Below, piece by piece: positions 11,373 to 23,216 of a stretch of DNA of 64,000 nt; position 1 is the stretch's first letter; each line of letters opens with the position of its first letter. The stretch comes from Bolinopsis microptera. Its lineage: Eukaryota > Ctenophora > Tentaculata > Lobata > Bolinopsidae. The position numbers and the translations under genes are program-made. The notes under the pieces were generated by a model. That model was not told the DNA's origin. It made no database searches and was given only the letters and a program-made list of their open reading frames with translations. Location of the stretch: the NCBI RefSeq assembly GCF_026151205.1, contig NC_087083.1, positions 1,426,001-1,490,000 of the forward strand. Reading direction: 5' to 3'.

Positions 11373-14300
11373 GTTAGGGCAAGAGTTATTTTTCTGTGAC
11401 AAATTCGTAACAAATGTTTGTCTACTTGTAATGTTGTTGTCCAGTAGTCCCCGGAACCACCACAAAAAACCGTCCAGCTGAAACTTTTGGGCAAAAAATT
11501 TTATAGTAATTTTTTCTACCAGAACCCATAACCCACCCCTAATATTGGTTATTCCGCTTCCGAAGGTCTTAGATCTTCCATAGGGTGCAAAATGACCGCA
11601 ATTGGCCACATATGCAGCAATGATAGTTTCAGATCAATTGGGTGCTCTATTATTTCGAAATAAATGAATTTTGTTCTCGATTTTTTCTCAATTATTATTG
11701 AAATTTCGAACAAAAAATATACACCAAATTATTTTTAACGCTTATCAAATCTTACTCGAAATACCTTCAATTAACAAATATCAAGTTAAACTAACAAACA
11801 ACAGCGATTAAGACCAACCCCCAGACAGCTATTCGACGGTACTGCTACTCTTTTGAATGTCTTTAAAAGTTATCGCTACCAGTGAGCCGATGACTAATCA
11901 CATTCGATTTGCCATATGGAGTTAGCCACCGAATAGTACTGGGAAACTGATGCCTATTGTGTCAGGGTTGAGGGCTTCCACTCACACGAGTTATTCTTGC
12001 TGCAAACTATATCATGGCAGACTCGGGTTTAGAGGAGCTCATCAAACTCGTGTATCCTGGAGACGTCAACGCATATATCGTGATGGAGGATCTTACTATT
12101 AAGCGTTGTATAGCCACGATCTGATCCGACCCGCTCTTTGTTGATTCTTATAGAGGAAAAGTGTTACGACGATGACTAGTAGACTATGGAAGGTATACAT
12201 CAACCGAAATTGTGAACGCAAATAGAGGTGTTTTACTTTAGACCTGATAATCTATTCAGTGAATCATCATAGCAAATAACTCTGGCTTCTAAATAACCTG
12301 TATTCAAAACAGTAGAACATCAAGCACTATGGATACTTACCAAACAGTGATAACACTATAAAGGACTTCATAAGAGCAGAGAGGTTGACACGACTACTGA
12401 TATCTATGATCAGCTTAGCATCTGCGATGCTGCCCTATCTTCGCAGCAGCTGTAGGGACAGTATGCAAGAAGCTTTAAGACTGGTATTTGAAGCAGGATT
12501 GGGAAATAAAGTCAAGTATGGGGCGCCTTTAAAAGACCTTTAAAGTAAACTGGCTTCACACGTTTGTTACAACGACCACGAGTGCGGAGTGTGGGACTGA
12601 CCCTCTCCATAGAGCAGAGTCATTATGAGGGCACTAAATCTAGTGGTGATTAACAAGTGGAAGGATGCGTAATCGAGATCCGCTCACAGTTATGGGTGGG
12701 CCACCCTGAATCAATTGCTTAAATAATCAGTTTTTGGAGATTCATTAGCTAATTCATCGAAGCGATAGTACCAACTAAAGCTGCCCATCCACTCAGAATC
12801 CTTTACCATGTCAACAATCAAGAAAAACTGTGATGTAATTGAAATGTAATTAACTTGGTATTAAAGTTACTGTCGACTTACAGAATCCGAAGATAAGACT
12901 AAGTTATTATCTTTTTCGACTGGTCTATCTCACAGCCTGGGAACGATTGAGTTGACTCCGAGGAATTTTGGCCGTTGGGCTGTCCTTCTACGGTGAGCTA
13001 GATGGTTTTGACAATCTCTTCGATAAGATAAGTGTCAAAGGTAAAGTAAAGAACTTGACACAACTATAAATCAGTTTAAAGAGAATAATAAAAGCGTTAG
13101 CACGATCCGTTGAAGTGTTTTAACCGTCTAGTCTTTAGGTTGCTGAAGAGAGACTTCAAATAGAGGAATCCATAACATACGAGTATAACGGTGTGCCGAT
13201 GAGCTATTTGGATCAATATCAATGATAGGAAAACTAATATAGCCGCTCTTGATAAACCAATCTACACATAAATTTTGCAGCTATCACGATCCACAGTCAT
13301 TGAGATGGAGGTTGGCTAATATCAGCAACAAAGCGTCACTTAAAGGGTGGGACATTTCTGTGTGAGGGTATCAATGGAGTACTTAATCTTATCCGCTAAA
13401 AATCGGTAGTTATACTGTATTTTTGATGATCAGGAGCCTTCTACTAAAGATCACGAGCACAAGAGGAAGTAACAGCGGTTCTGTGCGAAGAAATGCGTTA
13501 GAAGAAATCCACATTTTGTTCTGCCCTCTCAAAACAACATTCCTGAGCAAGTGAACATAACAAACAAGAACTGATCGACCTTAAATCTCAAGCCTTTTTT
13601 ACTTGTAAATGGTATTGAAGTGACATAGCCTGTAACTATGCTGATACTTAAAATAGCAAAGAAAGACATTGGAAATGTCCATTCCTGGCGATGTATGAAT
13701 TGAAGTCAGAGGATCGCGATAAAGTTCAAGTCGTAGTTAGTACACATTTCAACAGTAGACCATCACAATGATATTTATCTAACAACGAATAATGGTAAAT
13801 ATTCCAATTCGAAAAGAAATATCAAGTCATCTAGATCATAAAGAAAAGGAGATACTTCTTCTAATTCATAGTATTTCAGGTTGTGTATAGCGCAGTGGAC
13901 AGATTGGATTTAGCAAGGTTTAAGAGTGCTAAAAAACTCTCACCTTTGATGTGAGCAAGTATCAGTTGCAACATAGCTTTCGGTGAGGAATCAAAAGAAA
14001 ATATTAGTGATGCAGCGGCCTCTGTTTCTTTGGCAGTACATTTATGGTGACAAGAAAAAGACCTTTCTGCATTGAATTCCTAGCATACAATGAGGTATGG
14101 TAGCGAAAAAGATCTCAATCGAATAGGCTACCTCCAACAATAGCTTTCAGCAACGGACACATCCTTAGAGCTTACTTACAGTACATAACTGAGTCATGCT
14201 TAACGCTGACAGATCTGAATCCCCTTGACTACGGCAGAAATTGGCTCCTGGTGCACTTACGAACCAGATGCACCATAGTCTCATTTATGAAACCTTATAT

Positions 14301-14935
14301 GTGTAACTTTCTGTCGATGTTGAAAAGGCCTGTTTGACTTCAGATGTTCATGTAGGAAATATCTTCAATTGTTTGCCACTTGTGGACGATGCCTGGTTGA
14401 ACCTGCAGCAAACATTAGACATATGAACTAAGAACAGCGGTATTTTGATTAAAATAAACTGGTATTAATAATAGTCTTGGTACTTTTACTGAAATACACA
14501 GTTTTTGACTAACTGTAATTGTTATTTGTAGATAAGTTTTAAATAGATTGTAAAATAATCTTTAAACAAAATTAGGTGTATTTTTTTTCGAAATTTCATA
14601 AAAAATGAGAAAAATTTCAAAAAATTCCATTTATTTCAAAAATAAAGCTCCAATCGATTTTCTGAAACTATCATTCGCCGCCCATAATGTGGCCATTGCG
14701 GTCATTATTTCACCCCCTATGGAGATCTCAAGACTTCGGAGCCGAATAACCAATATTAGTGGGTAGGGCGTATGGTCCTGTAGAATAATACTATAAAAAT
14801 TTTTCCCAAAAGTTTTCAGCTGGACGGTTTTTTTTTTTGTGGTTCCTGACATAGACAACACATTCCTGTAACAAACCTTGGTTACGAATTTGTTCACTAG
14901 ATTGAACCCATAAACAGCAATTTCTTGCCTCTAAC
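11373..14935 (+). mobile_element. Nuclease-encoding TIR element, full-length noisy copy
   Basis: Inverted full-length copy of the element at 47858-51403. It starts GTTAGGGCAAGAG after TA (11371-11372), ends with a noisy CTCTAAC before TA (14936-14937), and has ~380-bp terminal inverted repeats. The left end matches the gene-start side of the reference copy; the right end matches the side carrying the distinctive ataaacagcaa. The gene would run on the plus strand: ATGGCAGACTCGGG at ~12013, a nuclease core at ~13300-13960, and a Cys-rich tail at ~14230-14420. It is broken by many indels. The stop codon before the ATGCTTAACGC stretch is shared with the other copy. Confidence is high for identity, low for any reading frame. 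Confidence 0.85.
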
Positions 14936-14939
14936 TATT

Positions 14940-16690
14940 TAAGTAAGGTCCGATTAGAAGTCGTAATGTAGCTCGCTGACTCACAATCTGCGACGTCGTC
15001 GTGACATTAATTTCCGCTCCTGAAGCACATTCTCACAAAACTTGCTACCCGGGTGTGGTGGCCCCCTATATTCAGTAAGCTGTATTTGCCAACTTCATAA
15101 CCTCTGATCCACAAGCTTTCTTTGCTATAAGTAGCTAACTTTGAAATGAAAATCATCTGTCCCCTTATGCTGCCAGTGCACGTAACCCGAGATTAAGAGG
15201 TACGAAGAGCGTCACAATCGCCCGTAGGGGTTGTGTTAATATTGTATGGTTATTTGTTTTGTGGGTTTTGGGGGTTTGTGTCGCTCCTGCACTGCACACA
15301 CTCACACTAACCTGAGGGATATTTAAAACATACAAGTCACGTGAAAGGATTTTATTAGCAGACTTTCGAAAATACTTGTTAAATGTCTTCAGCGTCACAC
15401 TGCACACTAAGCTCGCTCCTGATCAACCGACACTTTATGTCCTATTAGCACAAAAGAGGAATCCTCGCATCATTTCATTTTCAATGTTTAACATCCTCAC
15501 AACGCAATTAAAATTAAATACATTTTATTGTGAAAATATTATTAGTCCACTATTCTCCCCAAACTTCAAGTTCAACCGATCGTGCAGTAGTAAAGAACAA
15601 AAAGTATCTTACGCATATAAATATTAGCACGATCAAGTGATAGGGGCTAAATTATCATTGCTGTTTTACGATAACAGATTATATATTCTACATTTACATA
15701 ATAAAAGGTAAATTATGTCAAATGACAACATGTACTTTTATCAGCATCCGGTCGTAGTGTCCTGCAGAAAGAACCCGTTTAATTTTTTTTTTGTTTCTTA
15801 CTGAATACGAAGTCAATAGTTTGGTACTGAAGAACTAACCTGTTCTTACTGAAACACGAATTCAATGATGGACTGAAAGATCGTAACCTATTTCTTACTG
15901 AACGCGAAGTGAAATGATGCGTCCGAGGAAGATGGTGTCGTCACCGGATTTGTTATATGTTATATTTATGCAAATGAATCCGTATCTTGCGATCACGAAG
16001 TGGTTATGTATCTCGTTATCATTTATACTTCAATCTGTAATCTCCGTAATTCATCTATGAAATGTCTATATTTATTTATACATATTATTGTTTAATTTAC
16101 GTAAAAAGTTTTATATAGCATTCATGACCGAATCATATGAAAATTATATACATGCAATTCAAATTGATAAATTAGTACAAATCTCTACAATAAATCTAAA
16201 TTAGTCTTTGTAACAGTGTACGCCGTCCACGTGAAGTTGGGGGTTTAAAACAACATTTTATCGGTTGTGGTTAATTATACGTTGTGGAAATTATACGTTT
16301 GTGTGTCATTGCAGAGCTATATTTATTGGCGTAGTACTCGGTCGGACAGATATTTTTGATGCGATAAAAACTGACTAAAAATGAAACTAATAGCTTCCTT
16401 GTGTGACCACGGCTTTTTAGATTTCATTATAATATACAAAGAATACTTATATTTTTATGTAATCTGTTTAATTCAAATTGTATTTCAATCGTAGATGTAA
16501 AATTTCTAATTTCTTATTGTACCACAATTCTGTAGTACTGATTTACAACGTCGAAAAACTTCTTGAAAGACATAAACCCTCAAATAGATACCAAGCATCG
16601 CACACGTTGTACGTGCACCCGGGTTAATACGACGCTATTGTCAGCACTGCGCGCGCGCACACGTACCATCCTTATATTGGCGATCTGTAT
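14940..16690. other. AT-rich intergenic sequence with one short tandem repeat
   Basis: No gene recognised. At about 15787-15925 a ~60-bp unit repeats just over two times (ttcttactgaa, acgaa, caatgatggactgaaag). The 80-codon frames around 15165-15627 have no recognisable domain and are not called. Confidence 0.4.
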
Positions 16691-17200
16691 GTGCCTATCC
16701 TACTTGTGAAACAGAGCGCGTCACGCAGTACGCGTAGCACATGCTATGTGAAAACTTCTTATCATCAACTTTTTTCTGTCGGAACCCCTTCAGACATCGT
16801 CCGAAGGGGAGTACTACACATGCACTACATATATAACATTTAACGGTGATACACGAAAATATTTTTTGACCTACGTTGCAATGCCACTTAGTGCGCGTGA
16901 AGCGCGCGCCGCCGAAGGCGGAAAAAATCTTTGATATTTGGAGACCAACATATTCAAAATATTGGTTCTGGATGACGAAGTCAATCTTCGCTTCGCCGAT
17001 CTGCTTAAGATCTGTGGTTGCGAGAAGCAGCATTTGATGCCCGCGCACGACCCAGTAGTGCATCGCGCAACAATATTTGTTCCAAATTGAGGAGTCCAAA
17101 TCGGCGCTCGTCCTGTAGTTATAAACCAACAAATTGACATCCTTTCGAAGGACACGAGACTCTGACGACAGCAATGAGGCAATTAGAAATTATCAAATTC
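16690..17200. repeat. GC-rich dispersed repeat (CACGCAGTACGCGTAG family)
   Basis: CpG-rich block in AT-rich surroundings. Segments recur at 37795-38160, at 62460-62910 and, as a short piece, at 63358-63420. The shared pieces include cacgcagtacgcgtag followed by cacatg-ctatgtgaa, gatgtcaatcttcgc, ccgatctgc, ggttgcgagaagca and gacccagtagtgcatcgcgc. A 159-codon minus-strand frame (16695-17174) runs through the block but has no recognisable domain and its frame is not maintained in the other copies, so I treat it as chance. Confidence 0.65.
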
Positions 17201-17283
17201 GATGCTGGATAGACAGATTTGGGCTAAAAACTATCTCTGTTCGGACGTTGAAGCGCCAAAGTCTAGTCGAGTCGGATAATTAT

Positions 17284-17390
17284 AAGTCTTAACGGGTTGA
17301 GATACTCGTAAAAGATTTGGTCCAATTTCCCATATATTACCGCTGACGAGTCCAATTCGTCGCGCTTCCTGTATTTAAAAACCTCCAAGA
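17284..17390. repeat. Dispersed repeat (GATACTCGTAAAATATTTG family), degraded copy
   Basis: Contains aacgggttgagatactcgta, agatttggtcc and a gacgagtccaattcgtcgcgc segment, matching the cleaner copies at 37436-37605 and 44382-44590. Inside, a short hairpin-forming motif (gtaggttgtaaa in other copies) is lost here. A fragment with the same core (caaatccggcgcgcgtcctg) is at about 23800-23860. Confidence 0.55.
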
Positions 17391-17439
17391 TCAAAGAAAA
17401 GTCGAGTCATTATATTTTGCACATCAGTTGAAGGCCATG

Positions 17440-18090
17440 CCCTCAACTCCTCAGTGAATTACAAGAAACCTGTCCTTAGCAAAAACACTGCATGATACTT
17501 GGAAATATTTATTGAATCTACTAAACGTTTGACACGATCTCACATGAGAAAACTACTTAGATAAACCTAGACACCTATGGGAATACTGGAAAACGCCAAT
17601 AGACTCATCGCTTAGTTATCTCTCTAATAATATCAATATGTCTCTGAACTGTGGCGAAGAGTCTGACAGCCTGCCTGTTCTCTTTGGAGTTTCCCCAAGG
17701 CTCTTGTCTCGGACCCCTTGCTATTTATAATATAATGTTAACGACTATTTAGAACAACTGATCTGGGCAAGTTCATACTATTCAGATGACACAAACAAAA
17801 TCGAAGTAGATGAATTAGAAAAAAACTGTATGAAAGAGCAAAAACGAAAATTCTCCGTTTGGTTACACCAAGTAACAAGAAATGCACTCTATTACAATAT
17901 AAAATAAAGAAATGCTGCCTACATTCACATCAATCTGTCACGTACAGCTACAGATAATGAGCAGTAACGAATCCAAAATATACTAACTCTGAATAATACG
18001 TAAATAAAGCAAGTTAAGAGTCCAACGTTTTTTAGGTAGATATTAATTGACGAAAGCAAAAATGGGTAGTCCAATAAGAAGAAAACACAA
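17440..18090 (+). pseudogene. Decayed LINE reverse-transcriptase fragment (same family as 40776-44081)
   Basis: Translating this stretch with frameshifts gives a collinear match to the RT of the intact LINE in this window: LNYSV, an IFI(E/D)STK segment aligned to the motif A region, GILENANRLIA opposite GIRGNANELIG, SLSYLSNNINMS opposite the SYLSN segment, PQGSCLGPL for motif B, then DDTN for the FADDTN active site, and finally ILTLNNT. At least four frame changes and internal stops make it non-functional. Family RTs copy the element RNA at the target site; this piece is a dead, 5'- and 3'-truncated relic. Sequencing indels could account for part of the damage. Confidence 0.75.
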
Positions 18091-18569
18091 TTTCAAGAAA
18101 CAACAATTTTATTTAGTATCATTAAAGCCGACAAAAGTATATTTTCCTATATTATATAACTAGCACTAACTTTAGATCAATATCTTATGTGGACTTGAGT
18201 AGCACGATGATTGACTATAATGTATATACATTTGTACAAAATACGTTCGAGAAGAATCCAGGTGATACAGATCGAGAGTGCAGACCAAAAGTTTTACGCA
18301 CCACACCAGACCTTGCCTCCTGAGTTCATGTGTGGATAAGAAATGTTAAGAAAAAAAAACAAACTGTCGTTCATACCCAGTCCCTTCTTAAAAGAAGTAT
18401 ATAAACTAGTCTAATGTTTAGCTTCGTTCAATAATAACAATAATCAATATAATCAAATATCAATACCAATAACCTACCGAATACAGATATTATATATCAA
18501 TCATTAATTCATTCCGAAAAAAATTTCTATTGATATAGATTTTTAGTATCTAAAAACATTACAAAAGAT

Positions 18570-18571
<2 letters not shown>

Positions 18572-18618
<47 letters not shown>

Positions 18619-18785
18619 TTTTTTTCGCGACACCCAGACCACCGTCAATAGAGGATGGCGACCTCCACTTGGGAGCCCCCCCCCGTTCCCCCAGGAGTCC
18701 ATCCATCTGCTTAAGCCCCGTCCCTGAGGCCACTGGAGATATACCTGCCAAGTATCACCGAATCGGTTGCACCTCCGGAGATTTA
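18572..18785 (-). mobile_element. Poly(A)-tailed retroelement 3' end (SINE or LINE end)
   Basis: Reading the minus strand, a ~170-bp GC-rich body (18785 down to ~18625) ends in a run of about 46 A (18572-18617, T on the plus strand), a hallmark of target-primed retrotransposition. A short frame in the body gives PKWRSPSSIDGGLGVA, which may be the C-terminus of a lost LINE ORF. An alternative is a SINE body. No target-site duplication could be settled by eye. Confidence 0.6.
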
Positions 18786-19169
18786 CTTAACTTGTCACTA
18801 GGACGTTCTGGTGTTTACCCTGGCCTGCATCAACGACCATGAACAGGATGACTTCCGTGCTGATAATGCTGCTCTTGAGACTTGGTGAGACGTAGGTTCT
18901 AATGGCGTTGCGGTGTGCTAACGTTTGATAGTGTGTTAGGTGGTGGGAACTGGGGTTTATTGAAACTACTCCATTTGGAGTGGCTGAGCTAAACGTGAGG
19001 GTTTGTGACGTCACGTGAGGTGTGACTCCTCACTCAGTCCATAAATAACAGGAGCAGGATCATATTTACGACTCCAGAAATTACAGTTCGATCCAGGGTC
19101 CATTTAATGGCCATACACACCTTACAGCACTTTTGGTGTGGTAACTGTGATGTGTAACAACTATACATT

Positions 19170-19690
19170 ACTCCAAAACACACCACAATGTAGCGAGACT
19201 CCCAGTGCACTCCCATCATTGTCTTGCGATACTCCAGTACACGCCCACAATGTAGCGATACTCCATAACACCCACATTGAAGCGGATACTCCCATTACAC
19301 ACCCACAAAGTAGCGATACTCCCGTACACTCCCATATTGTACGATTACTCCATTACACACCCACATTGTAGCGATACTCCCATTACACTCCCATATTGAA
19401 GCGATACTCCCATTACTCCCACAATGTAGCGATACCCCATAACACTCCCACATTGAAGCGATACTCCCATTACACTCCCATATGGTAGCGAATACTCCCA
19501 TTACACTCCCATATATGCAGCGATACTCCCATACCTCCCACACTGTATGCGATACTCCCATTAACACTCCCATATTTAGCGATACTCCCATTTACACTCC
19601 CACATTGTAGCGTACTCCCATTACACTCCATATTGTAGCGATACTCCCATTACACTCCCACATTGTAGCGATACTCCCCTTACACTCTCC
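19170..19690. repeat. Minisatellite, ~32-bp unit
   Basis: Around 16 imperfect copies of a unit near cacattgtagcgatactccc plus attacactccca. Units vary in length by a few bases and by tgtag/tgaag. The open frames on both strands are a consequence of the repeat and are not genes. Confidence 0.9.
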
Positions 19691-19699
19691 ATGGGGCGG

Positions 19700-20880
19700 T
19701 CACATTTGCAAACAGGGGGCAGCACAACCCACTGGCTAATTAATGTAGAGTACAGTCAAGCAAACGCTTATAATTTAACAAGTGTATAATCCGGTGTTTG
19801 CTTGTCATGATCGACATACCGCACCGCGGCGTGAGTTAGTGACATCTTGGGGAGTCGGTGAGTGTTATTGGTACTAGCGGGAAGCAGTTCAGTGCGCCAC
19901 CCGCTGTTTATGACTGCGCGCCAAATCTTTGCTTATATCTGGGCCGGTTAGTCATCGTTTGCCGGTATAGTCCTGGTACAAATAAGGTGGCCCCACTACG
20001 CTGTCGGCTCTATATGTAACCCGAGACAGGCGTAATTCAAGGCCCACCGATGGCTTGTGCGGAGTTTCCTCGAGTGTTTAAACGGTGTATTCTAGCCCAC
20101 CAAGGCATTGGCAGTCCCTCGCTACACAAGATTCTTTTATAGACACAAATCTGCCTCTCCCAAAGTGCCGTATGCACAGACGATGAGCCCTGGAGAACCA
20201 AAAACCTGACAAGGATTCTCACCCAACAGTTGTTAAAAAGCGCCAAAATCGATTTGGCAAGATTTTCTGTCTATAGTACAATCATGAAAGTAATAGTAAG
20301 TGGCGCCGCTGCAATTATACTTGATACGCAATTTAAAATTGTTTGAAGTCCGTAGTATCTTTTAAGTCATCTGCCTGTGCTTGATTAATAGTGCTTTGTT
20401 CTCAGTTTTATCAGCTAATGACGTTTCTAAGCAATTGCTTGAAGTAAAAATTTTTTTATGAACAGCGTTTCCAAAGCATGGCTGACATAAACAACAAGGT
20501 ATTTGATTATTTTAGGAAAAACCGTGAGACTCGTTTGCACGGTTTTGAAATGTTGAAAGTCTCATAAAGGGGAGTATGGGCAGTATGTGGGACTTGATAA
20601 TCTTAGAAAATTCGAAGATGCAGTGATAATTGTACAAGTTTTGAGCGTAAGTAGTTTTATTCTATTTAAAAAATGGTTTTTGTATGTTCCCTTTTTCAAA
20701 GTGGTTATGGTCAAGTTTTTGGCATACCGGTGTCTGGTCTAGTATGCACATGTTATTGTTTATCTAAATAGAATCAAGGTCGCCACAAGGGATCTTATAC
20801 AGTGCTTCTGTGTGATTAAAAGACTACATTGACCGTTCTTTGAGGAAACACCCCACACACTAAACCGTAACTGAGATGTG
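19700..20880. other. Unassigned intergenic sequence
   Basis: No gene, RNA or element recognised. The short minus-strand frame at 20037-20246 has no family I can name. Confidence 0.3.
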
Positions 20881-22830
20881 ATTCCAAAAAGAAGCATTAT
20901 ATAATTTTCAAATAAAGTTCAGAAGGTATCGAAGCCGAAATCTGCAGATTGCACCATCATATATCGCAGTTTTTTACAAGTATCATGTGGGCAACCAGAT
21001 TTAGCTTACTATCTAAAACAACACCTAAAAGTTGGTATCCTTGGCTTATATAATAACCTTACCATTGATGAATATTGATCTATATTTTCATCAAGCAGGA
21101 TAGCAAGATGTCTGGTCCGTGCACAGGAGTCATCATATCCGAGGCAGGTTTAAAATGTAAGTAGCACATTTGGACATGATATGAAGATATGTACATTCAT
21201 GTAAATCGAGACATATTAAGTACTAAGTTGGCTTTTTTGTATGTTCTTCTCTATTGTCTTATATGAAATATTAGTTCATCAGCATAAAGTACAAATTTCA
21301 GCTCACTGTCTGAAAAGCGTTTACTATCATCGTTCAGATACAATAGAAGTAACGCCCTAGAATTGACCATGTGGTACTCAAATTGCACGTCCATTGTTTC
21401 TGATGTACATCGTTTATACATAACATACTGCATTTCTGGTTTATCAAATAGCTTTTAGTAAGTTAAGGGCTGTGCCCCAAATACCGTAGAATCAGTGATT
21501 TGCATAAAAATATCGTGATCAAGTGATCGAAGGCTGTGCTCAGTCCAATGAATAACCCTAGGACAGTTTATTGGCTTGCCAGAACTTATAACGGAGTCTA
21601 TAATTTGTGAGAACATGGGTGTAGAATGGCCTTTTCTAATCCAAACTGTGAGTCGTTTATTACACCTATAGATTGTGAAAAATTATGATGCGTTATAAAT
21701 TACCATCTCGAAGATCTTTACCAAGATAAGGTAATCTTGATACAGCCGATAATTTTCAATGCTTCTTTATTGTCTTCTGTTAATAGGAATAACATTACCG
21801 AGATTTTAAAAATACTTAGTGAATGTACCACTTTGTTATACATGTTTTTGAAAAGCTAGCCAAAGATCCCTGCAATGAGTTTTGCCGTTTATTTACAACA
21901 ACTACAGGTGGGTCACTGGCTTAACCTTTTGAAAAATCTCGAATCACCTCTATAATTTCTTCTCCATATAGTTTTCACGCAGGTATATGGAGTCAGATAC
22001 CGAAAATAACAGAACTGAGCAATGATTCTACTGGTCGCAGAGAAAATACTAATTTTTGACAGTACATTTTTCTTATTGAGATTACTTGCAAGAGAGTAAA
22101 ATTTTCACAGAATTTGTTACAATTATTCGTCTGCAATAACTCTCAGCCATCTATGACAAAATCGTCTTTACATCTAGAATATTTTTGCCACGGTCAATGT
22201 AAATTTCCCAGGTCTTTTTTTGAGTCATGCGCGTACTTCTCGATTTTTTGATATACACATAGCTTTGCCATCTTTATTGAGCGTGAGAAACTTGTCGAAG
22301 TTCTTGTAGTATATGTTGCTTGTTTGGATCCCCATCAGGTAGTTTTAATGTACAAGTCTTCTTCCATAATCCGAAATACAACCTAGCTTTCTTCTTGTCG
22401 ATGGAGTTAATGATGCCTGGTGATCCAAGGGTTTGGTTTTCTGTTACATAAGTGGGTTCTAGGAGTTAGAAGTTGCAAGACAATCTATCTTTATCTTGAA
22501 ATAACTGCACGAAGAGACAATGTGTTACAGCTGAGTTGGAACCCTATCTATATCGTTTTCTATTCAAGACAGAGCTTCTCTAAGTTAGCATTCCTATAGT
22601 CCGTAGAGGTAAAAGTAATTTTGTCTGATGAATCAGGTGTTGGCACAGAGTGCAGGGAAAGTCTCAATAAGAGTGAATATAGGGTGCAGGTGGTAGATCT
22701 TTCAATAGAGCTCTGTTGTTTTATCTTTGCTAACTTGCAGTGATTATGGACTCGGTATTTCGTCCCTCCGAGTGGACATGCTATGCCGCCAGTTACGCTA
22801 TACTGCAGTAGATGACCCAAATTCTACAAA
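20880..22830 (-). pseudogene. Decayed non-LTR retrotransposon (linker and RT) remnant
   Basis: Reading the minus strand with frameshifts recovers the usual order of a LINE ORF2. First comes DYRNANLEKLCLEI just downstream of 22620, typical of the endonuclease-RT linker. Next, a region near 21830-21700 reads like KIAxVIPLFK-DNKEALKNYRPIS-type RT sequence (here TEDNKEALKIIGCIK). Then GLFIGLSTAFDHL at ~21530 stands for motif A (FIDLSKAFD), and finally LKFVLYADELIF at ~21280 stands for the YADD box. The motif A first Asp is replaced by Gly and the YADD second Asp by Glu, and many stops are present, so it is dead. It differs in sequence from the 40.8 kb LINE and is probably another clade. Confidence 0.75.
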
Positions 22831-23167
22831 CCACAAATATTAAATATAAAATGTGTCCAGTATGGCGCAAATTCATAATTTTGATAATTGTCTCGACGCC
22901 TTCGTCGGGTAGAGATATCTGAACAACTGCATGCCCATACGATTGCGTCACACCGGTGAGCAAGCATTTGGTTTGTTGTTTAGTTGTGTTGAAAGGGAAC
23001 ATTACCTTGATTAATTCATCCATTCGGATTTTAATAAACGATAGGCTATGATTACCGTTTTCATCTTAGACTACTGGATCATCTTATTATATGATTAATT
23101 TATAAACGAAACTGGCAATACAAAAGATTATAATGCGGGAGTTTGGCTGCTCTTCTATAATAAATAC

Positions 23168-23216
23168 ACATGTGTGTGTGTGTGTGTGTTTTGTTTTTTT
23201 TTTGTTTTTTTGTCTT
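23168..23216. repeat. (GT)n microsatellite followed by T-rich tract
   Basis: About ten GT dinucleotides (23170-23190), then an interrupted T run. Simple sequence. Confidence 0.9.

Larger units (their letters stand above)
1..13494. repeat. Giant fold-back (inverted repeat), axis ~6.75-6.8 kb
   Basis: Sequence from about 1 to 6762 reappears as its reverse complement from about 6821 to 13494. Paired landmarks: the element end at 2121 with 11373; the block at 2539-2700 with 10800-10980; a C/G run at ~4450 with ~9090; a small TIR element at ~4872-5524 with ~8030-8682; the stretch at ~6660 with ~6900. The paired positions sum to about 13,500. The right arm continues at least to 14935, so the left arm must extend past the window start. 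The arms differ by very many single-base indels and substitutions, the pattern of unpolished long-read sequence rather than of two diverged genomic copies. About 58 bases at the axis (6763-6820) do not pair. A real palindrome cannot be excluded. Confidence 0.88.

Noticed and set aside
16695-17174. 159-codon minus-strand frame
   Set aside because: Lies in a dispersed GC-rich repeat and the frame is not kept in the copies at 38 and 62 kb; no known domain.
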